Assembly: GCF_045679555.1 (NCBI RefSeq)
Contig: NC_092120.1
Span: forward strand, 9,909,805 to 9,973,804
DNA from: Salvelinus alpinus
Lineage: Eukaryota > Chordata > Actinopteri > Salmoniformes > Salmonidae
DNA: 64,000 nucleotides
Direction of reading: 5' to 3'
Both the position numbers and the translations under genes were made by a program. The notes below the pieces were generated by a model. It did no database searches. It was not told the DNA's origin and saw nothing but the letters and a program-made list of their open reading frames with translations. This document shows positions 49,737 through 64,000 of this stretch, in pieces (position 1 is the first letter of the stretch; every line of letters begins with the position of its first letter).

Positions 49737-50168
49737 CACTGTTAAAATTAAGTGCTTTGTAACACCAAAACTAGTGGCAACTGAGCTGCCACCAACTTGC
49801 AGGAGACAGAACCTTAACTTTGCAGGAGTATTGAAACACATCATCCTGAGATGTTTTGAAACAAAGCACAGTGTGTTGTAACACCACTTAATCAAGTGTT
49901 GTGCAACACCTTGCCAGGGACTGGGAGCCCTAACAGAAAATATTGAAAACACTATTTTGTTGTTTCGAGTCCTGTTTACTGCAGAATAGATACCTTCTCT
50001 TTTGGTGCTGTTTCCTCTCTCTAAAACACGTGTCAAACTAATTCTGTGTATTAAAACACTTACATTAGGTTTACATTCAAACACCCTCCAACCACCAGAT
50101 TAGGTGCACTACTTTTCATGGTTTCATTACACAATCATGGTGTTTTGAGACATTCTATTTTTACAGTG
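49737..50168. mobile_element. Possible MITE
   Basis: The left CACTGTTAAAA and right TTTTTACAGTG ends are inverted with few mismatches. The interior repeats the words GTGTTGTAACACC and TGTTTTGAAAC. No target duplication was confirmed. Confidence 0.35.
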
Positions 50169-51644
50169 TGTATTATAATATGCGTGCTTATGGATGGTTA
50201 GTTAGATGTCTCAATATGTGTTTCAACACACCCAAAGAAAGACTCTGGCTTATAATAATGCTGTAACAGAAGTCACGAGTCTCTCAAGGTATTTCATATG
50301 AGGTTGTTGGTTATATTGCTACTCTCAGGGGGAATGAAGGACAGAAATAAACCAATAATATCTTCCCTCTTCATTCTGGCTCCCCCCACTCCCTTCCCCA
50401 CAACCACCACTAACTACTTCTCTATTATACCCAGATGATTACACTCTGTGTTTCGGTTTGTATAGCCACTGTCTGTCCCTGTGCTCGCTGTTCACCTGGG
50501 TTATGAAATAGAGTTGTTTATTAACATGAACAGGGCATGTTGAATCACCTTGGAATAGAGCTACATATCCCAGCTGACATACGGGGGGGACACTCATTCA
50601 TAGCTAGACAGCTGTTTATTTCTCTCTGCACAAGATGCATCTCCTTCTCTCCATCCAAATAGATCACTAGATCCCAAATGGTGGGTCGGGAGTCACTGGT
50701 GAACCACAGGCAGCCAGTCCCTCCTCCTCTTGGGTCACAGTGAAAGCTGTGGCTGGATTTTTTGTTGTTGTCTATTTGGTGGATAATAATCGATCGTTTG
50801 AGATCATTCAAATAGATTACTTAGAGGAAGGTTTGGTAGAATTAATATTCCAAGAACATCATTATGTTGATTTTCAGTCGAAGAAAATACAATTTTTTAA
50901 ATTAAATCAGTATTAGTAGTCATGTAAAAGTCTAGACAAGTCAATTCACCTTATCACATCCTGTTGGATATTAGAATTTAAAAAAATATATGTTTGAGTC
51001 ATTGCCTCATCTTTCTGTATCTCACACTTGCAGATCTTTGGATAATCTCACTTTCAAGCACCAAATTATTAATTATTTAATATGTTTTACATATTACCAT
51101 ATTTCTGCAGGGGGAAGTTGCTCTTTTGCTGATGGGAAGGCAAAAAGTCCAAGTCATGCATAGTTAATTCTCTGCAAAGTCATACTTTATTCAATTCTGC
51201 ATAGTTATAGTTTAGGAATACCAGGAAAGTTAGTAAAATAAGCCAATCTTAGCACAGTGCAGTCAAGGACCAGTATCATGCATACACCCATCATGGCATG
51301 AATGTTGTCAATTTTGAAGTAGAAAAAGTGCTTTCCCTTTGAAAAAGACTGTCTAAAATGTTTTTGTTACACCAGATGGGTGCTGCATCTTTTTGTCATT
51401 TCACCTCATGAGATGGCTATCCAAACACCCCGTCTTGCTCTTACAGACACGTATCATATCAAAAGCTTCAATTGCAGTCACTGAGATTGCATTGGTAATA
51501 CAGTATAACTGTTGTACCGCTGCATACTAGACATTAGATAGATGCGCAGACTTAACAAACTAACCATCTTAACCACCTTTCAGCACTGCCTGTCTGTATT
51601 GTACTATTAGTCTTCTTTGACAACTCTTTGTTTTTCATCACAGG
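50169..51644. other. ankrd34a intron, last part; no element recognised
   Basis: It ends with a pyrimidine-rich acceptor TTTTTCATCACAG (51644) leading into the coding exon's 5'UTR. Confidence 0.4.
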
Positions 51645-51737
51645 TTCACCAGCTTCCTCTTCAGGATGGCCAGTCAGCGCTAAGCTAATTAGCTGGGTGT
51701 AGCAGGTTTGACTGGAGGAAGAGGTGCCAGAGGCACC

Positions 51738-53336
51738 ATGGGAGATGGAGGAGCCCTCCATACGGAGGGGAACGCCCTCCTCAAAGCCGTCTTCCAGGGC
51801 AAGCTGCGACTGACCCGGCTCCTCCTGGAAGGGGGCGCCTACATCAACGAAGGCAACAAGCGGGGCGAGACCCCCATCTCTGCTGCCTGCCTGGCTGGCT
51901 ACGAGGACCCCCAGAGCCGCCAGAGGATGGTGCGCTACCTCCTGGAGAAAGGAGCCGATCCCAACATCCCAGACAAGTCTGGGCGGACCGCCCTGATGCA
52001 TGCCTGTGTCGAGCAGGCGGGCAAAGAGGTGGTGTCCCTGCTCCTAGAGAATGGAGCTGACCCCAGCCTCAAGGACTACACAGGCTCCTCCGCCCTGGTC
52101 CATGCCATCAACAGAGGTGACCGAGACACCCTCCAGGTCCTGCTGGACGCCTGCAAGGCCAAGGGCAAGGAGGTGATCATCATCACCACCGACACGTCAC
52201 CCTCGGGTACCAAGAAGACCAAGCAGTACCTCAACTCCCCCCCATCACCAGGGGTGGTGGACAAGCTCTCGCCCATGGCCTGCATGTCGCCCTCAGAGGT
52301 GGCGATCCAGACCTCCAATTCCCCAGCAGCAGAGAAGTCTGAGGAGGAGGACAGTATCTTCAGCTTTGCGTTGACATCAGCTTTACCCCTACCCTCCAAT
52401 AGAACCCTAGGGGAGAAAAGGCCGCCCCCCCGCAAACTCCTGAAGAGGCTCAACTCGGAGCCTTGGGGGCTGGTAGCACCCTCAGTGCTCAGCAGGGTCC
52501 CACAGGAGGGGGTTGATGGTGGACTGGAGGAGGAAGGTGGCGGTAGGATCATCACTGAGATGAATGGTCTGTCAATCTCGGGTCCTGGCAGGCCTCTCCT
52601 GTCTCGTCGGCACAGCATCGAAACACACGACCCCTGCTCACCCAAACTCATTGACCGATCCTGCTCAGAGGACTGTGCAGCCCTTTGTAGCTCCTCCTGG
52701 GCCGACAAGGTCCAACAGCACCAGATCCTGTACCGCAGGAACACCGCGCCTGAGTCTCAGGAAAATACAGGCGTACCAGGGGCGGTGGCTTTACGCGCCC
52801 TGGCTCACCCCAAACTTACCCGTATGGAGCACTATGAGTCAGACACACACCTGTGTCCTGAGTCCATCCCTGGATCTCCAGACTCGGGGCGCGTGTCAGT
52901 GGAGCGGAGGAAGTACAATGCCTCGCCCCTCTCTCTGCTCACCACCTCCTCCCGGGAGTCCCTTGAGAGCATCCCCAATTCTGTCTCCCCCATCACCATG
53001 CGCAGACGGCCCCCCGGCCTCCTGGAGCGCAGAGGCTCAGGCACCCTCCTCTTGGACCACATCTCCCACACCCGCCCCGGGTTCTTGCCCCCACTCAATG
53101 TCAACCCCCACCGGCCCATCCCAGACATCCGGGCCAATGGCAAGCCCACTTCCCCCATCCACTCTGGTCCCAAGATCCTGGTTCCAGTTGCCCCTGCCTC
53201 ACCCAAGAGAGGCCCAGACTTCAAGATGAAGAAGAAACTGATGAGGAGGCACTCCATGCAGACGGAACAGATGAAGCAGCTCTCCACCTTCCAGGAGATC
53301 CTGACAGAGAAGGTCATTGAGTCCAACGGGGACTGA
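51738..53336 (+). CDS. ankrd34a: Ankyrin repeat domain-containing protein 34A, single coding exon
   Basis: I choose the ATG at 51738 (GCACCATGG, strong Kozak context); the frame is open upstream only to non-ATG codons. 532 aa; human ANKRD34A is about 496. Four ankyrin repeats cover about residues 10-145: GNALLKAVFQGKLRLTRLLL, GETPISAACLAGYED, SGRTALMHACVEQAGKEVVS, and SSALVHAINRGDRDTLQVLL. A long Ser/Pro-rich region of low complexity follows, probably disordered. A basic, conserved C-terminal stretch (KMKKKLMRRHSMQTEQ) then precedes FQEILTEKVIE. The Arg-Arg-His-Ser sites look like basophilic kinase or 14-3-3 targets (inference). The family is mainly neural and of unknown molecular function. 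The gene keeps the single-coding-exon structure and lies divergent to polr3gl, as in mammals. Confidence 0.95.
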   Translation: MGDGGALHTEGNALLKAVFQGKLRLTRLLLEGGAYINEGNKRGETPISAACLAGYEDPQSRQRMVRYLLEKGADPNIPDKSGRTALMHACVEQAGKEVVSLLLENGADPSLKDYTGSSALVHAINRGDRDTLQVLLDACKAKGKEVIIITTDTSPSGTKKTKQYLNSPPSPGVVDKLSPMACMSPSEVAIQTSNSPAAEKSEEEDSIFSFALTSALPLPSNRTLGEKRPPPRKLLKRLNSEPWGLVAPSVLSRVPQEGVDGGLEEEGGGRIITEMNGLSISGPGRPLLSRRHSIETHDPCSPKLIDRSCSEDCAALCSSSWADKVQQHQILYRRNTAPESQENTGVPGAVALRALAHPKLTRMEHYESDTHLCPESIPGSPDSGRVSVERRKYNASPLSLLTTSSRESLESIPNSVSPITMRRRPPGLLERRGSGTLLLDHISHTRPGFLPPLNVNPHRPIPDIRANGKPTSPIHSGPKILVPVAPASPKRGPDFKMKKKLMRRHSMQTEQMKQLSTFQEILTEKVIESNGD

Positions 53337-54960
53337 GACTTAAAAGGACATGTGAGGGCAAGTTGGGGGGTACAGTGGTGGATCACATCTATCTAGTTAG
53401 TCCACCATTTTCCTCAACCAGTGCTTAAATGAATTTGGCTCATTCAGAGTGAGGCCTCAGTCCCATCCTTGTTCTGTGTCAAGTGCAGATGGTTATTTTT
53501 ATTTTTAGGTGACCTATTTTCATTTGTTGTGTTTCCTTTCTGTGCTGTCACAGAAAGCTGGTTGATTGAGTAATACGGTTTACAGCAGATGTTCTTTTCA
53601 TTTCTCCTCAAATTATTTATTAATATACCATTTGCAGTCAACAGAAATAGAAACATATTTCTGTGGTTTTAGATGTTTACACACCGCAAAATGTGCACCA
53701 ATGTCATGCCTATTGTTCCGTGTGCTGAAGACATTTTCGTCCCCTCTGAAATCAGTCACCTTATCTATCTATGACACTTTAGGTCGAAAGAACAAATCAA
53801 CAGTAGAGATGCTAGCAACAGCTTACCTTGAATTGTTATTCTGAATGTGCTGTCTTCTCGATTTTCAATTCTTGCATTAGCTGCTTTAAAACGTCAAACT
53901 TCAACCCTAAAATGCTCTTATGTTGATGGGTATGTTTGGAGGAGAATGATGCTGCATTCCATGAAATAGTTTAAGACATAGTTCCCGAAGATTTCACTGT
54001 CATTGTATTGTTGCTGTTATCTACTTTCACTGTATTTATTTGCCTTCACCTTTTAATCACTTGAGATTTCGTGTTTTAGAGAGCTATTTTGGCTATATGG
54101 TCGAACCACATGCTTGACTTACCCTGACAACTACAGTGGGATGAACATGTGGGACTCTTTATGAGTATCACACTGTAATAATGTTATTATCAATTGATTT
54201 AAAAAAAAGTCAATTGAATGGCAACTTCATACAACATTCCAAAGAAATCCCATGAACACATGTGTGTTTACATTGGAGTGTGTGAATACTGTAAGATGGC
54301 TTTTAGAATAATTAACCTCAAATAATTGCACATTGGTGCTATGCCTTTCCATATGGAAAGAGCTCCTAGCACATATTAACTGTAAATAATGTAAAGATAA
54401 GACCAACCTAATTTGCTTATGAAATATGTCCATGTGCAATATGCTGTACTGTAATGTCAAGGAATTTCCTTCATCTATGGTGGATGTGAAGTTGTCTTTA
54501 CAAATTTACATTGAAAGCAATCTGAAGCACTTCTTAACATTTACTGTACACTGATTTGCCAAAAGGGAGAGTGTGAGGCTCACAGAACTAACATTTACAG
54601 TTACTTACACATTTAGATTGTCACTTTTAAATAATTCAATTTGTATAGGGTGAGATTTAAGAGAAAAAAAAGTTTGAAAATGTTTACCAAGCTTACAATT
54701 GTGACCGCTTGTCCAGCTTCCATTTTGAATATTTGTCTTTAATGAAATAATGTTTATGTGCTACAAGGTTTAATATTGACCTCCTGTTGATTGAACTGTA
54801 TGTAGGTTACTTGAAGTTTAAGAGAAATACAAACAAAAAATACATATTTTTGTATGCCTGTTAGGAAATAGAAAAGTAAATTCTAATATGTAATCTATTT
54901 TCACGTTTGAACTTGATTGTAATTTGATTGTGGAATAAATATTTGTTAAATGTTCATAAG
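53337..54960 (+). other. ankrd34a: ankrd34a 3' untranslated region
   Basis: AT-rich sequence free of recognised repeats up to an AATAAA at 54934-54939, giving a predicted 3'UTR of about 1.6 kb. Confidence 0.55.
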
Positions 54961-55518
54961 TGAATTAAAACAACCTTTACTTGTCATGTCTCTTTAATAT
55001 GAGATTTGTCATGTCAATTTGATATAAGAAATGTATTCATAAAATTGATAATACTGTACTTTCAGTATCAAGAATTAACCAATCTCCATTAATTTTGATA
55101 TTTCTTCAAAAAAATGATGTGCTTCATTTTCTGTGATGGTAAGAATCACAGGGTGCAAAATATTTTCCATACTACTCTTAGGTATTGGGTATTCAGTACC
55201 GGTTTGAGACTATCAGCCAGTCTGAATGACTCTGCTGCACATGACGGGAAGACAAAGTATTTATTTTAGCCAGAAGTGACCTCCACACATTCATCTGTTA
55301 AACAAGATGCACTCCAGCACAGGTGGAAGATCTTATTTGGCAAAGGCCTGGAGGAGGGACTTTAGATAGATGAGATAACGTACACTAACACTGCAATGGA
55401 TAAAGAAGGAATCATTTGGTGAGGTAGACTTCCTCTCCATAAAAGCATAACTTTGGACATGGTTAATAAATGAATAAAGTAGGTTTTGTGAGACACAAAA
55501 GTGACAAACTTTCTAATA
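54961..55518. other. Intergenic; nothing recognised
   Basis: No coding or repeat signal that I can support. Confidence 0.3.
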
Positions 55519-56296
55519 CAGTGGGGTTCAAAGTCAATGGATCCCTTGATAAAGATGGGCAAAAAAATCAAATAATAATAATACATATACTGAGTTATAT
55601 TGTATGCTCAAATAATAGGAAAAAGTATTTCCTAATACAATTGCTCAGAGAAAGAAGTAACAACAAAAATCTAAAAAGATAGTGGTCAATATTTTTGGAT
55701 CCCCTGTTTTGGCCACCTCTGTCTCTGGACAGAGATGGCCAAAAATCCTGTGGTTTGAATTGAAGAGGTTAGTCCATATGTGCAGACAAAGGATATCAAG
55801 GATCGGGAAGGATTCTGTATGGAGGAATGGTCTAAGATCCCTCCCAATGTGTTCACCAAGACATATATTGTAAAGGTTTTCTTCCAGGGGTGAATGGGAG
55901 GACCAAAGTGCAGCGCGGCTAGTGTTAAACATGTTTAATGAAGAACAAGTGAACACTACAAACAACTTACAAAATAACAAACGTGCAAAACCGATACAGA
56001 CCTATCTGGTGCAGAACACAAACACAGAGACAGGTAACAAACACCCACAAACTCCCAACACAAAACAAGCCTCCTATATATGAGTCTCAATCAGAGACAA
56101 CGACTACCATCTGCCTCTGATTGAGAACCCACACTAGGCTGACATAGAAACAGACAAACTAGACACACAACATAGAATTCCCACCCAGCTCACGTCCTGA
56201 CCAACTAAACACATACAAAACAAGAGAAAACAGGTCAGGAACGTGACATATATGCTAATCTTTATCAAGGGATCCAAATATTTTGGACACCACAGT
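55519..56296. mobile_element. Small Tc1/mariner-like non-autonomous element, split by an LTR
   Basis: The left end CAGTGGGGTTCAAAGTC...GGATCCCTTGATAAAG matches the inverted right end CTTTATCAAGGGATCC...GGACACCACAGTA. The interior holds a short palindrome (GGCCACCTCTGTCTCTGG and CCAGAGACAGAGGTGGCC-like words near 55710-55735). The LTR at 55869-56248 is inserted in it. Confidence 0.7.
55869..56248 (-). mobile_element. Solo LTR (Gypsy-like), duplication TATAT
   Basis: A 380-bp segment TGTAAAGG...GGAACGTGACA, flanked by TATAT (55864-55868, 56249-56253). It is closely related to the 45518-45958 LTR: shared CATGTTTAATG, AACAAACACCCACAAA, GTCTCTGATTGAGA-like words and GGTCAGGAACGTGACA. Confidence 0.85.
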
Positions 56297-56492
56297 ATAT
56301 GGCTAGACTAGCCCACATACACATAGATCAAGGATGTGAGTTTGATATAAATAACAATTTTTTCGGGACTTATTCAAACAATATCACTATTTATCAGGTT
56401 GCATCTTTAAGGACATGGCCGGATTAAGAAATCATAGTTAATTTGGCGCACATGCTGCCCAAATTGCAGCCTTCCCGACTGTAGGCAACCAG

Positions 56493-56694
56493 TAACTGCC
56501 AAAATAAAGGAAACAGTTGAGTAAATGAGGGATACAAATTTGATGTTATGGTGTGGGGTGCATTTTCCTGGCATGTTTTAGGTCCACTTGTAGAATCTAT
56601 GCCAAGGTGCATTGTTCTGGCAGCTCGTGGTGGCCCATCGCCCTATTAAGACTTAAGACACTTCATGTTGGTGTTTCTTTAATTTTGGCAGTTA
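56493..56694. mobile_element. Mariner-like MITE, about 200 bp
   Basis: The left end TAACTGCCAAAATAAAGGAA and right end TTTCTTTAATTTTGGCAGTTA are inverted over about 21 bp with one or two mismatches. No coding frame is present. Confidence 0.75.
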
Positions 56695-57064
56695 CCTGTA
56701 TGCGCTTGTGATGAATTTTTTTTTATTTTTTACTATTGATCCTCTGTGGTTAATTATGCTCTCTGGTGTATTTTGAACATTCAGAGCGGGCTCCTGTGGT
56801 AGGATTTATTTTATTTTATAATTCAATTGTGTGAGTCAGGGGCCAAGCCCACAATTGACCGGCCACATGTATTAATTATGCAGTTTATTTTATTAATCAG
56901 TTACCCAATCCCTACCTCCTCTCCTCCCCCCATCTGATGATTAGCAGAGCGTCAGCAGACAGCAGCAGGCTGTCTACACTCATTGAGAGTGGGCTCCTGA
57001 ATCCTCCTGTGGTTGGCGATTGCAGTAAAACAATTAAAAAAACATGTAATACATATTTAATATA
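56695..57064. other. No gene recognised
   Basis: AT-rich with a short homopolymer stretch; nothing else supported. Confidence 0.3.
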
Positions 57065-58606
57065 CAGTTGCAAGAAAAAATATGTGAACCATTTGGAATT
57101 ACCTGGATTTCTGCATAAATGGTCATAAAATTTGATCTGATCTTCATCTAAGTCACAACAGTAGACAAACAGTCTGCTTAATCTAATAACACACAAACAA
57201 TTACATGTTTTTATGTCTTTATTGAACACACCATGTAAACATTCATAATGCAGGATGGGAAAAGTATGTGAACCCTTGGATTTAATAACTGGTTGACCCT
57301 CCTTTGGCGGAAGCAACAACCTCAACCAAACATTTTCTGTAGTTGCGGATCAGACCTGCACAGCGGTCAGGAGGAATTTTAGGCCATTCCTCTTTACAAA
57401 AGTGTTTCAGTTCAGCAATATTCTTGGGATGTCTGGTGTGAACCGTTCTCGAGGTCATGCCACAGTATCTCAATCAGGTTGAGGTCAGGACTCTGACTGA
57501 GCCACTCCAGAAGGCGTATTTTCTTTTGTTGAAGCCATTCTGCTGTTGATTTACTACTGTGTTTTGAGCTTCAAATGACGGACAGATAGCCTTACATTCT
57601 CCTGCAAAATGTCTTGATAAACATCGGAATTACATTTTCCGTCGATGATAGCAAGCTGTCCAGGCCCTGAGGCAGCAAAGCAGCCCAAACCATGATGCTC
57701 CCTCCACCATACTTTACAGTTGGGATGAGGTTTTGATGTTGGTGTGCTGTGCCTCTTTTTCTTCACACATAGTGTTGTGTGTTCCTTCCAAACAACTCAA
57801 CTGTAGTTAATCTGTCCACAGAATAGGTGCTATTTTGTGAACTTCAGACATGCAACAATGTTTTTTTGGACAGCAGTGGCTTCTTCCGTGGTGTCCTCCC
57901 ATGAACACCATTCTTGTTTAGTGTTTTACGTATCGTAGACGCGTCAACAGAGATGTTAGCATGTTCCAAAGATTTCTGTAAGTCTTTAGCTGACACTCTA
58001 GGATTCTTTTTAACCTCATTGAACATTCTGCACTGTGCTCTTGCAGTCATCTTTGCAGGACGGCCACTCCTAGGGAGAGTAGCAACAGTGCTGAACTTTC
58101 TCCATTCATAGACAATTTGTCTTACCGTGGACTGATGAACATCAAGGCTTTTAGAGATACTTTTGTAACCCTTTCCAGCTTTATGCAAGTCAACAATTCT
58201 TAATCTTAGGTCTTCTGAGATCTCTTTTGTTCGAGGCATGGTTCACATCTGGCAATGCTTCTTGTGAATAGCAAACTCATATTTTGTGAGTGTTTTTTAT
58301 ATTGCAGGGCAGCTCTAACTAACATATCCAATCTCGTCTCATTGATTGGACTCCAGGTTAGCTGACTCCTGACTCCAATTATCATTAGCCTAGGGGTTCA
58401 TATACTTTTTCCAACCTACACTGTGAATGTTTAAATTATCTATTCAATACAGACAAGAAAAATACAATAATTTGTGTGTTATTAGTTTAAGCACACTGTG
58501 TTTGTCTATTGTTGTGATTTAGAGGAAGATCAGATTACATTTTTTGACCAATTTATATAGAAATCCAGATCATTCCAAAGGGTTCCCATACTTTTTCTTG
58601 CAACTG
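57065..58606 (-). mobile_element. Tc1-like transposon, decayed
   Basis: The ends CAGTTGCAAGAAAAAATATG (57065 on) and the inverted copy to 58606 are each next to TA. The minus strand starts [20 protein letters not shown] at 58239, with the HTH segments [20 protein letters not shown] and RSGRPAKMT. The frame then breaks near 57844 and the catalytic domain appears in pieces (57766-57554, 57473-57282). A sister copy lies at 60224-63253. Confidence 0.9.
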
Positions 58607-59689
58607 TATATTTGATATATGTTTTATTATGCAGCCCCTGTAAGCCCCTACATTACTCCCGCCCTGTTTAAGGATCTGCTGTTTATATGCCTATATAGCC
58701 AACGTGAAAGTATGTATCCCATCATGGTAGTATAAGTTTTCCCTGGCATTGCAGTGTAACACTCATTTACACTCTACTCCATGCGTTGCCTTTGGGACTG
58801 AGAATACTCCTTGCAGCCCTGATGAATAAGTGTTATGATGAAAATCAATTTGCCAGCAATTTGTACTGTGACACCACAGAATGTAATAATCTGCCAAAGG
58901 AGAAAGATGAGGGAATAGGACTTTCCCGTTGGTTATTATTTCCAAATTTGCACTGACAGTGCAAAGCTGCAATTCTTTTTTTAATCATGATTTTTTTCAC
59001 TGTCACAAACCTCTATGTATGTAAATCAGGGTGACATAAACAGCCTTTCTGTTATTTTTAGTGACATTCAAACACAACTAAGACAAAGAAATTGTAATAA
59101 TTTAAGTTTTTCCACTGTACAACTGACCATGTGGCATGTGTCCATGGACTGCATTCCTCCCAGGAAAATCCCATTAGGAATTCTATCAGTGTCGAGGCCA
59201 GCTCATCCCAGTTTCATTTGAAACCAGACAGTGTGACCCCTGCATTTCTTTGATTGTGGCGTGAGCTCCAGGGAGCGACCTGACTGCTGAAGGCTGATAC
59301 AAATGGGCCGTGTGCTGCAGCCAAAGTACATTTACTGCTTTTGTATACAGAAAATACTATAGCAAGCTGAGGCTCCCATAGGGCTGTTCAATAGCTGTGG
59401 ATCTCACCTAATACGGTTTGTAGTCTATTTGAGTGCACTTCTTGTTGTGTGTCACAGAGCACATACAGAACAGGCCTTTGCCATATTGATATTAAAAACA
59501 AAAAACAATGTTTTAAGTCAGAAGTAGGCATTGGTCTGAAGCCCCAAAAAATAAAGGAAATTTACATGAGCACCACAGTGCATACTTCACCCATGCTCTA
59601 CCAAGGTTTTCCAGCACACAGCTTTGACCTACTACAGTATCTATGTTGGTTTATTGTACCTACAACAATGTCTATGGCAGGTTGCTTAG
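58607..59689. other. Intergenic; nothing recognised
   Basis: No coding frame with a recognisable domain. Confidence 0.3.
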
Positions 59690-59697
59690 GATTCAAA

Positions 59698-59866
59698 CAC
59701 AGGAGGTTGGTGGCACCTTAATTGGGGAGGATGGGTCCGTGGTAATGGCTGGAGCCGAATCAGTGGAATGGTATCAAACACATGGTTTCCAGGTGTTGAA
59801 TGCCATTCCATTTGCTCCGTTCCAGCCATTATTATGAGCCGTCCTTACCACAGCAGCCTGCACTGG
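59698..59866. mobile_element. hAT-type MITE with 8-bp duplication GATTCAAA
   Basis: A 169-bp element whose two halves are largely inverted copies (GGTAATGGCTGGAGC near 59740 and GCTCCGTTCCAGCCATTA near 59815). It is flanked by GATTCAAA (59690-59697, 59867-59874); 8-bp duplications are the hallmark of hAT transposition. Confidence 0.8.
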
Positions 59867-59874
59867 ATTCAAAC

Positions 59875-60223
59875 TATCACAAACAGCCTAATTCATAATC
59901 TTAGAGGTGCTCCCACAATAATGTGATTTGTACCGCATACAAGGTAATGTATTGCATTCTTCCCACCCCACACTAAGACAGTACCGCATCCCACTACTGT
60001 TTCAAGCTTTTCTTTTATTATATGAAAGCAAGCTTTTCTTTTATACTTACAACACAATTAGGCTTGATTGAGGGAGCTGTTTTGTCTTGTAGTAATGTGC
60101 CGCCTGCCTGTATTTCCTTAAACTACACACGTCATTGAAAAATCTATATATTTACGAACATACTTTTGTTGAGTAGATACCAACATAACAGGAGGGGGTG
60201 TGTTCGACTCAGTCACTTATATA
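59875..60223. other. Intergenic; small tandem duplication
   Basis: CAAGCTTTTCTTTTAT occurs twice about 26 bp apart (60003 and 60029). No gene. Confidence 0.4.
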
Positions 60224-63253
<3,030 letters not shown>

Positions 63254-63688
63254 TAGTAGATATAGAGGTCTATAGAGCTTGTCTGCATTCCTGATTTTTA
63301 TAACCGTTAGCTTGCCTGTGTAATATTGACATAAGTTCAGAAACACTTGTTTTTCAGACATGTTCCTGTTTTATACATTTCTGTGCTGAACAATGGACAG
63401 TTCATTACCTCTGTCAAATTACTATGTAGCTTAAAGTTGAGTGTATTTGTATTCGTTTTTGCAATAAAGATGATGATGCTACAATAATACACATTTACAA
63501 TATGTCTATATCTAAAAATGTTCTTGGTAAAACTGTACACAGCTGCCCATAAATGCCGGTATAAATTTGAAAACGGGAGGGAGTAGAGTTTGAGAGCTGG
63601 TCTCTCCACCGTTCTCTCTTCCGTAGTATCAAGACGCGCGTACTAGTAGACGTCACACTCCCTGTACCTTGCAACTCAATGATACCCA
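63254..63688. other. No gene recognised
   Basis: Sequence between the Tc1 copy and the LINE at the window edge; nothing supported. Confidence 0.3.
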
Positions 63689-64000
63689 ATGAAATTACCT
63701 GCTAAATTGGCCAGGTTTCACCAACAAGCTTTAATGGCCTGGAAAATATGTTTCCTGCACAATTTTTCCCCTCATAAAGCTCTTTTGTGGAATAATTCAG
63801 ACATTACTGTAAGGAATAAGTCATTGTTCTACCCCAGCTGGCATGAGAGGAATATTGACTTTGTTCTGGATATTTTCGACAACAAGCGTAATATTCTCAC
63901 ATATGAACAATTTATAACAATGAAAGAGTTTCCAATACCTTTCAGAGAGTTTATTTCTATGATCAAAGCCGTTCCTAGTGGTCTAACTACACTTATGAAA
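63689..64000 (+). mobile_element. L1-type LINE ORF2, C-terminal region, runs off the window
   Basis: An open frame from ATG 63689 to the window end (104 codons) encodes KLARFHQQALMAWKICFLHN, SPHKALLWNN, then NIDFVLDIFDN and YEQFITMKEFPIP, the post-RT region of fish L1/Tx1-type ORF2 proteins. It has no stop within the window; upstream RT is absent, so it is 5'-truncated. Confidence 0.65.

Noticed and set aside
51708-51737. Upstream extension of ankrd34a from position 51708
   Set aside because: The codon there is TTG; the first ATG, in a strong Kozak context, is at 51738.

Overview
The window is vertebrate nuclear DNA from a salmonid fish. I base this on spliced vertebrate genes, a HpaI-type tRNA SINE, Sleeping-Beauty-type and many other Tc1-like transposons, L2/RSg-1-type LINEs, chromodomain Gypsy elements and long (CA)n tracts. 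The species cannot be fixed from the sequence. There are no bacterial operons, rRNA genes or CRISPR arrays.

Three host genes are supported. txnip (alpha-arrestin; + strand; six coding exons, 6954-9405; 404 aa) has a TATA box, CCAAT boxes and a carbohydrate-response-element-like motif upstream. polr3gl (RNA polymerase III subunit RPC7-like; - strand; seven coding exons, 34057-31117; 221 aa) lies downstream, tail-to-tail with txnip. ankrd34a (ankyrin-repeat protein; + strand; one coding exon, 51738-53336; 532 aa) has a probable GC-rich 5' noncoding exon ending at 39823, about 12 kb upstream. Order and orientation match the human 1q21 TXNIP-POLR3GL-ANKRD34A block as I recall it, so this is an old syntenic block. 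The genes do not act in one pathway.

Most of the rest is transposable-element sequence, often nested. 0-6 kb: Tc1 relic, SINE with a 13-bp target duplication, L2 fragment, tRNA-headed repeat split by a solo LTR. 11-15 kb: two Tc1-like relics, one chimeric. 17.45-21.5 kb: a young Gypsy element with near-identical LTRs and an ACAAT duplication, lacking most of RNase H and integrase. 21.5-27 kb: an L2 LINE carrying a Tc1 fragment and a solo LTR, then another Tc1. 34.5-37.3 kb (probable polr3gl intron 1): a Tc1-like element holding an inverted copy of its own flank, and a 26-bp minisatellite of 36 full units. 39.8-51.6 kb (probable ankrd34a intron): Tc1 elements, solo LTRs, SINE and L2 tails, and a 0.75-kb long-TIR element. 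55-63.3 kb: further Tc1 copies split by LTRs, and MITEs. 63.7 kb to the end: an L1-type LINE ORF2.

I found no previously undescribed enzymatic or defence system. The most unusual structures are two perfect inverted duplications of non-transposon sequence: 178-bp arms at the txnip 3' end and 188-bp arms at 34.3-35.3 kb. Next are a Gypsy element with an apparent microhomology deletion and a possible self-priming site, and the minisatellite with blocked variants. Exon boundaries were read by eye from splice consensus, reading frame and remembered protein family sequence. No alignment or database search was run.
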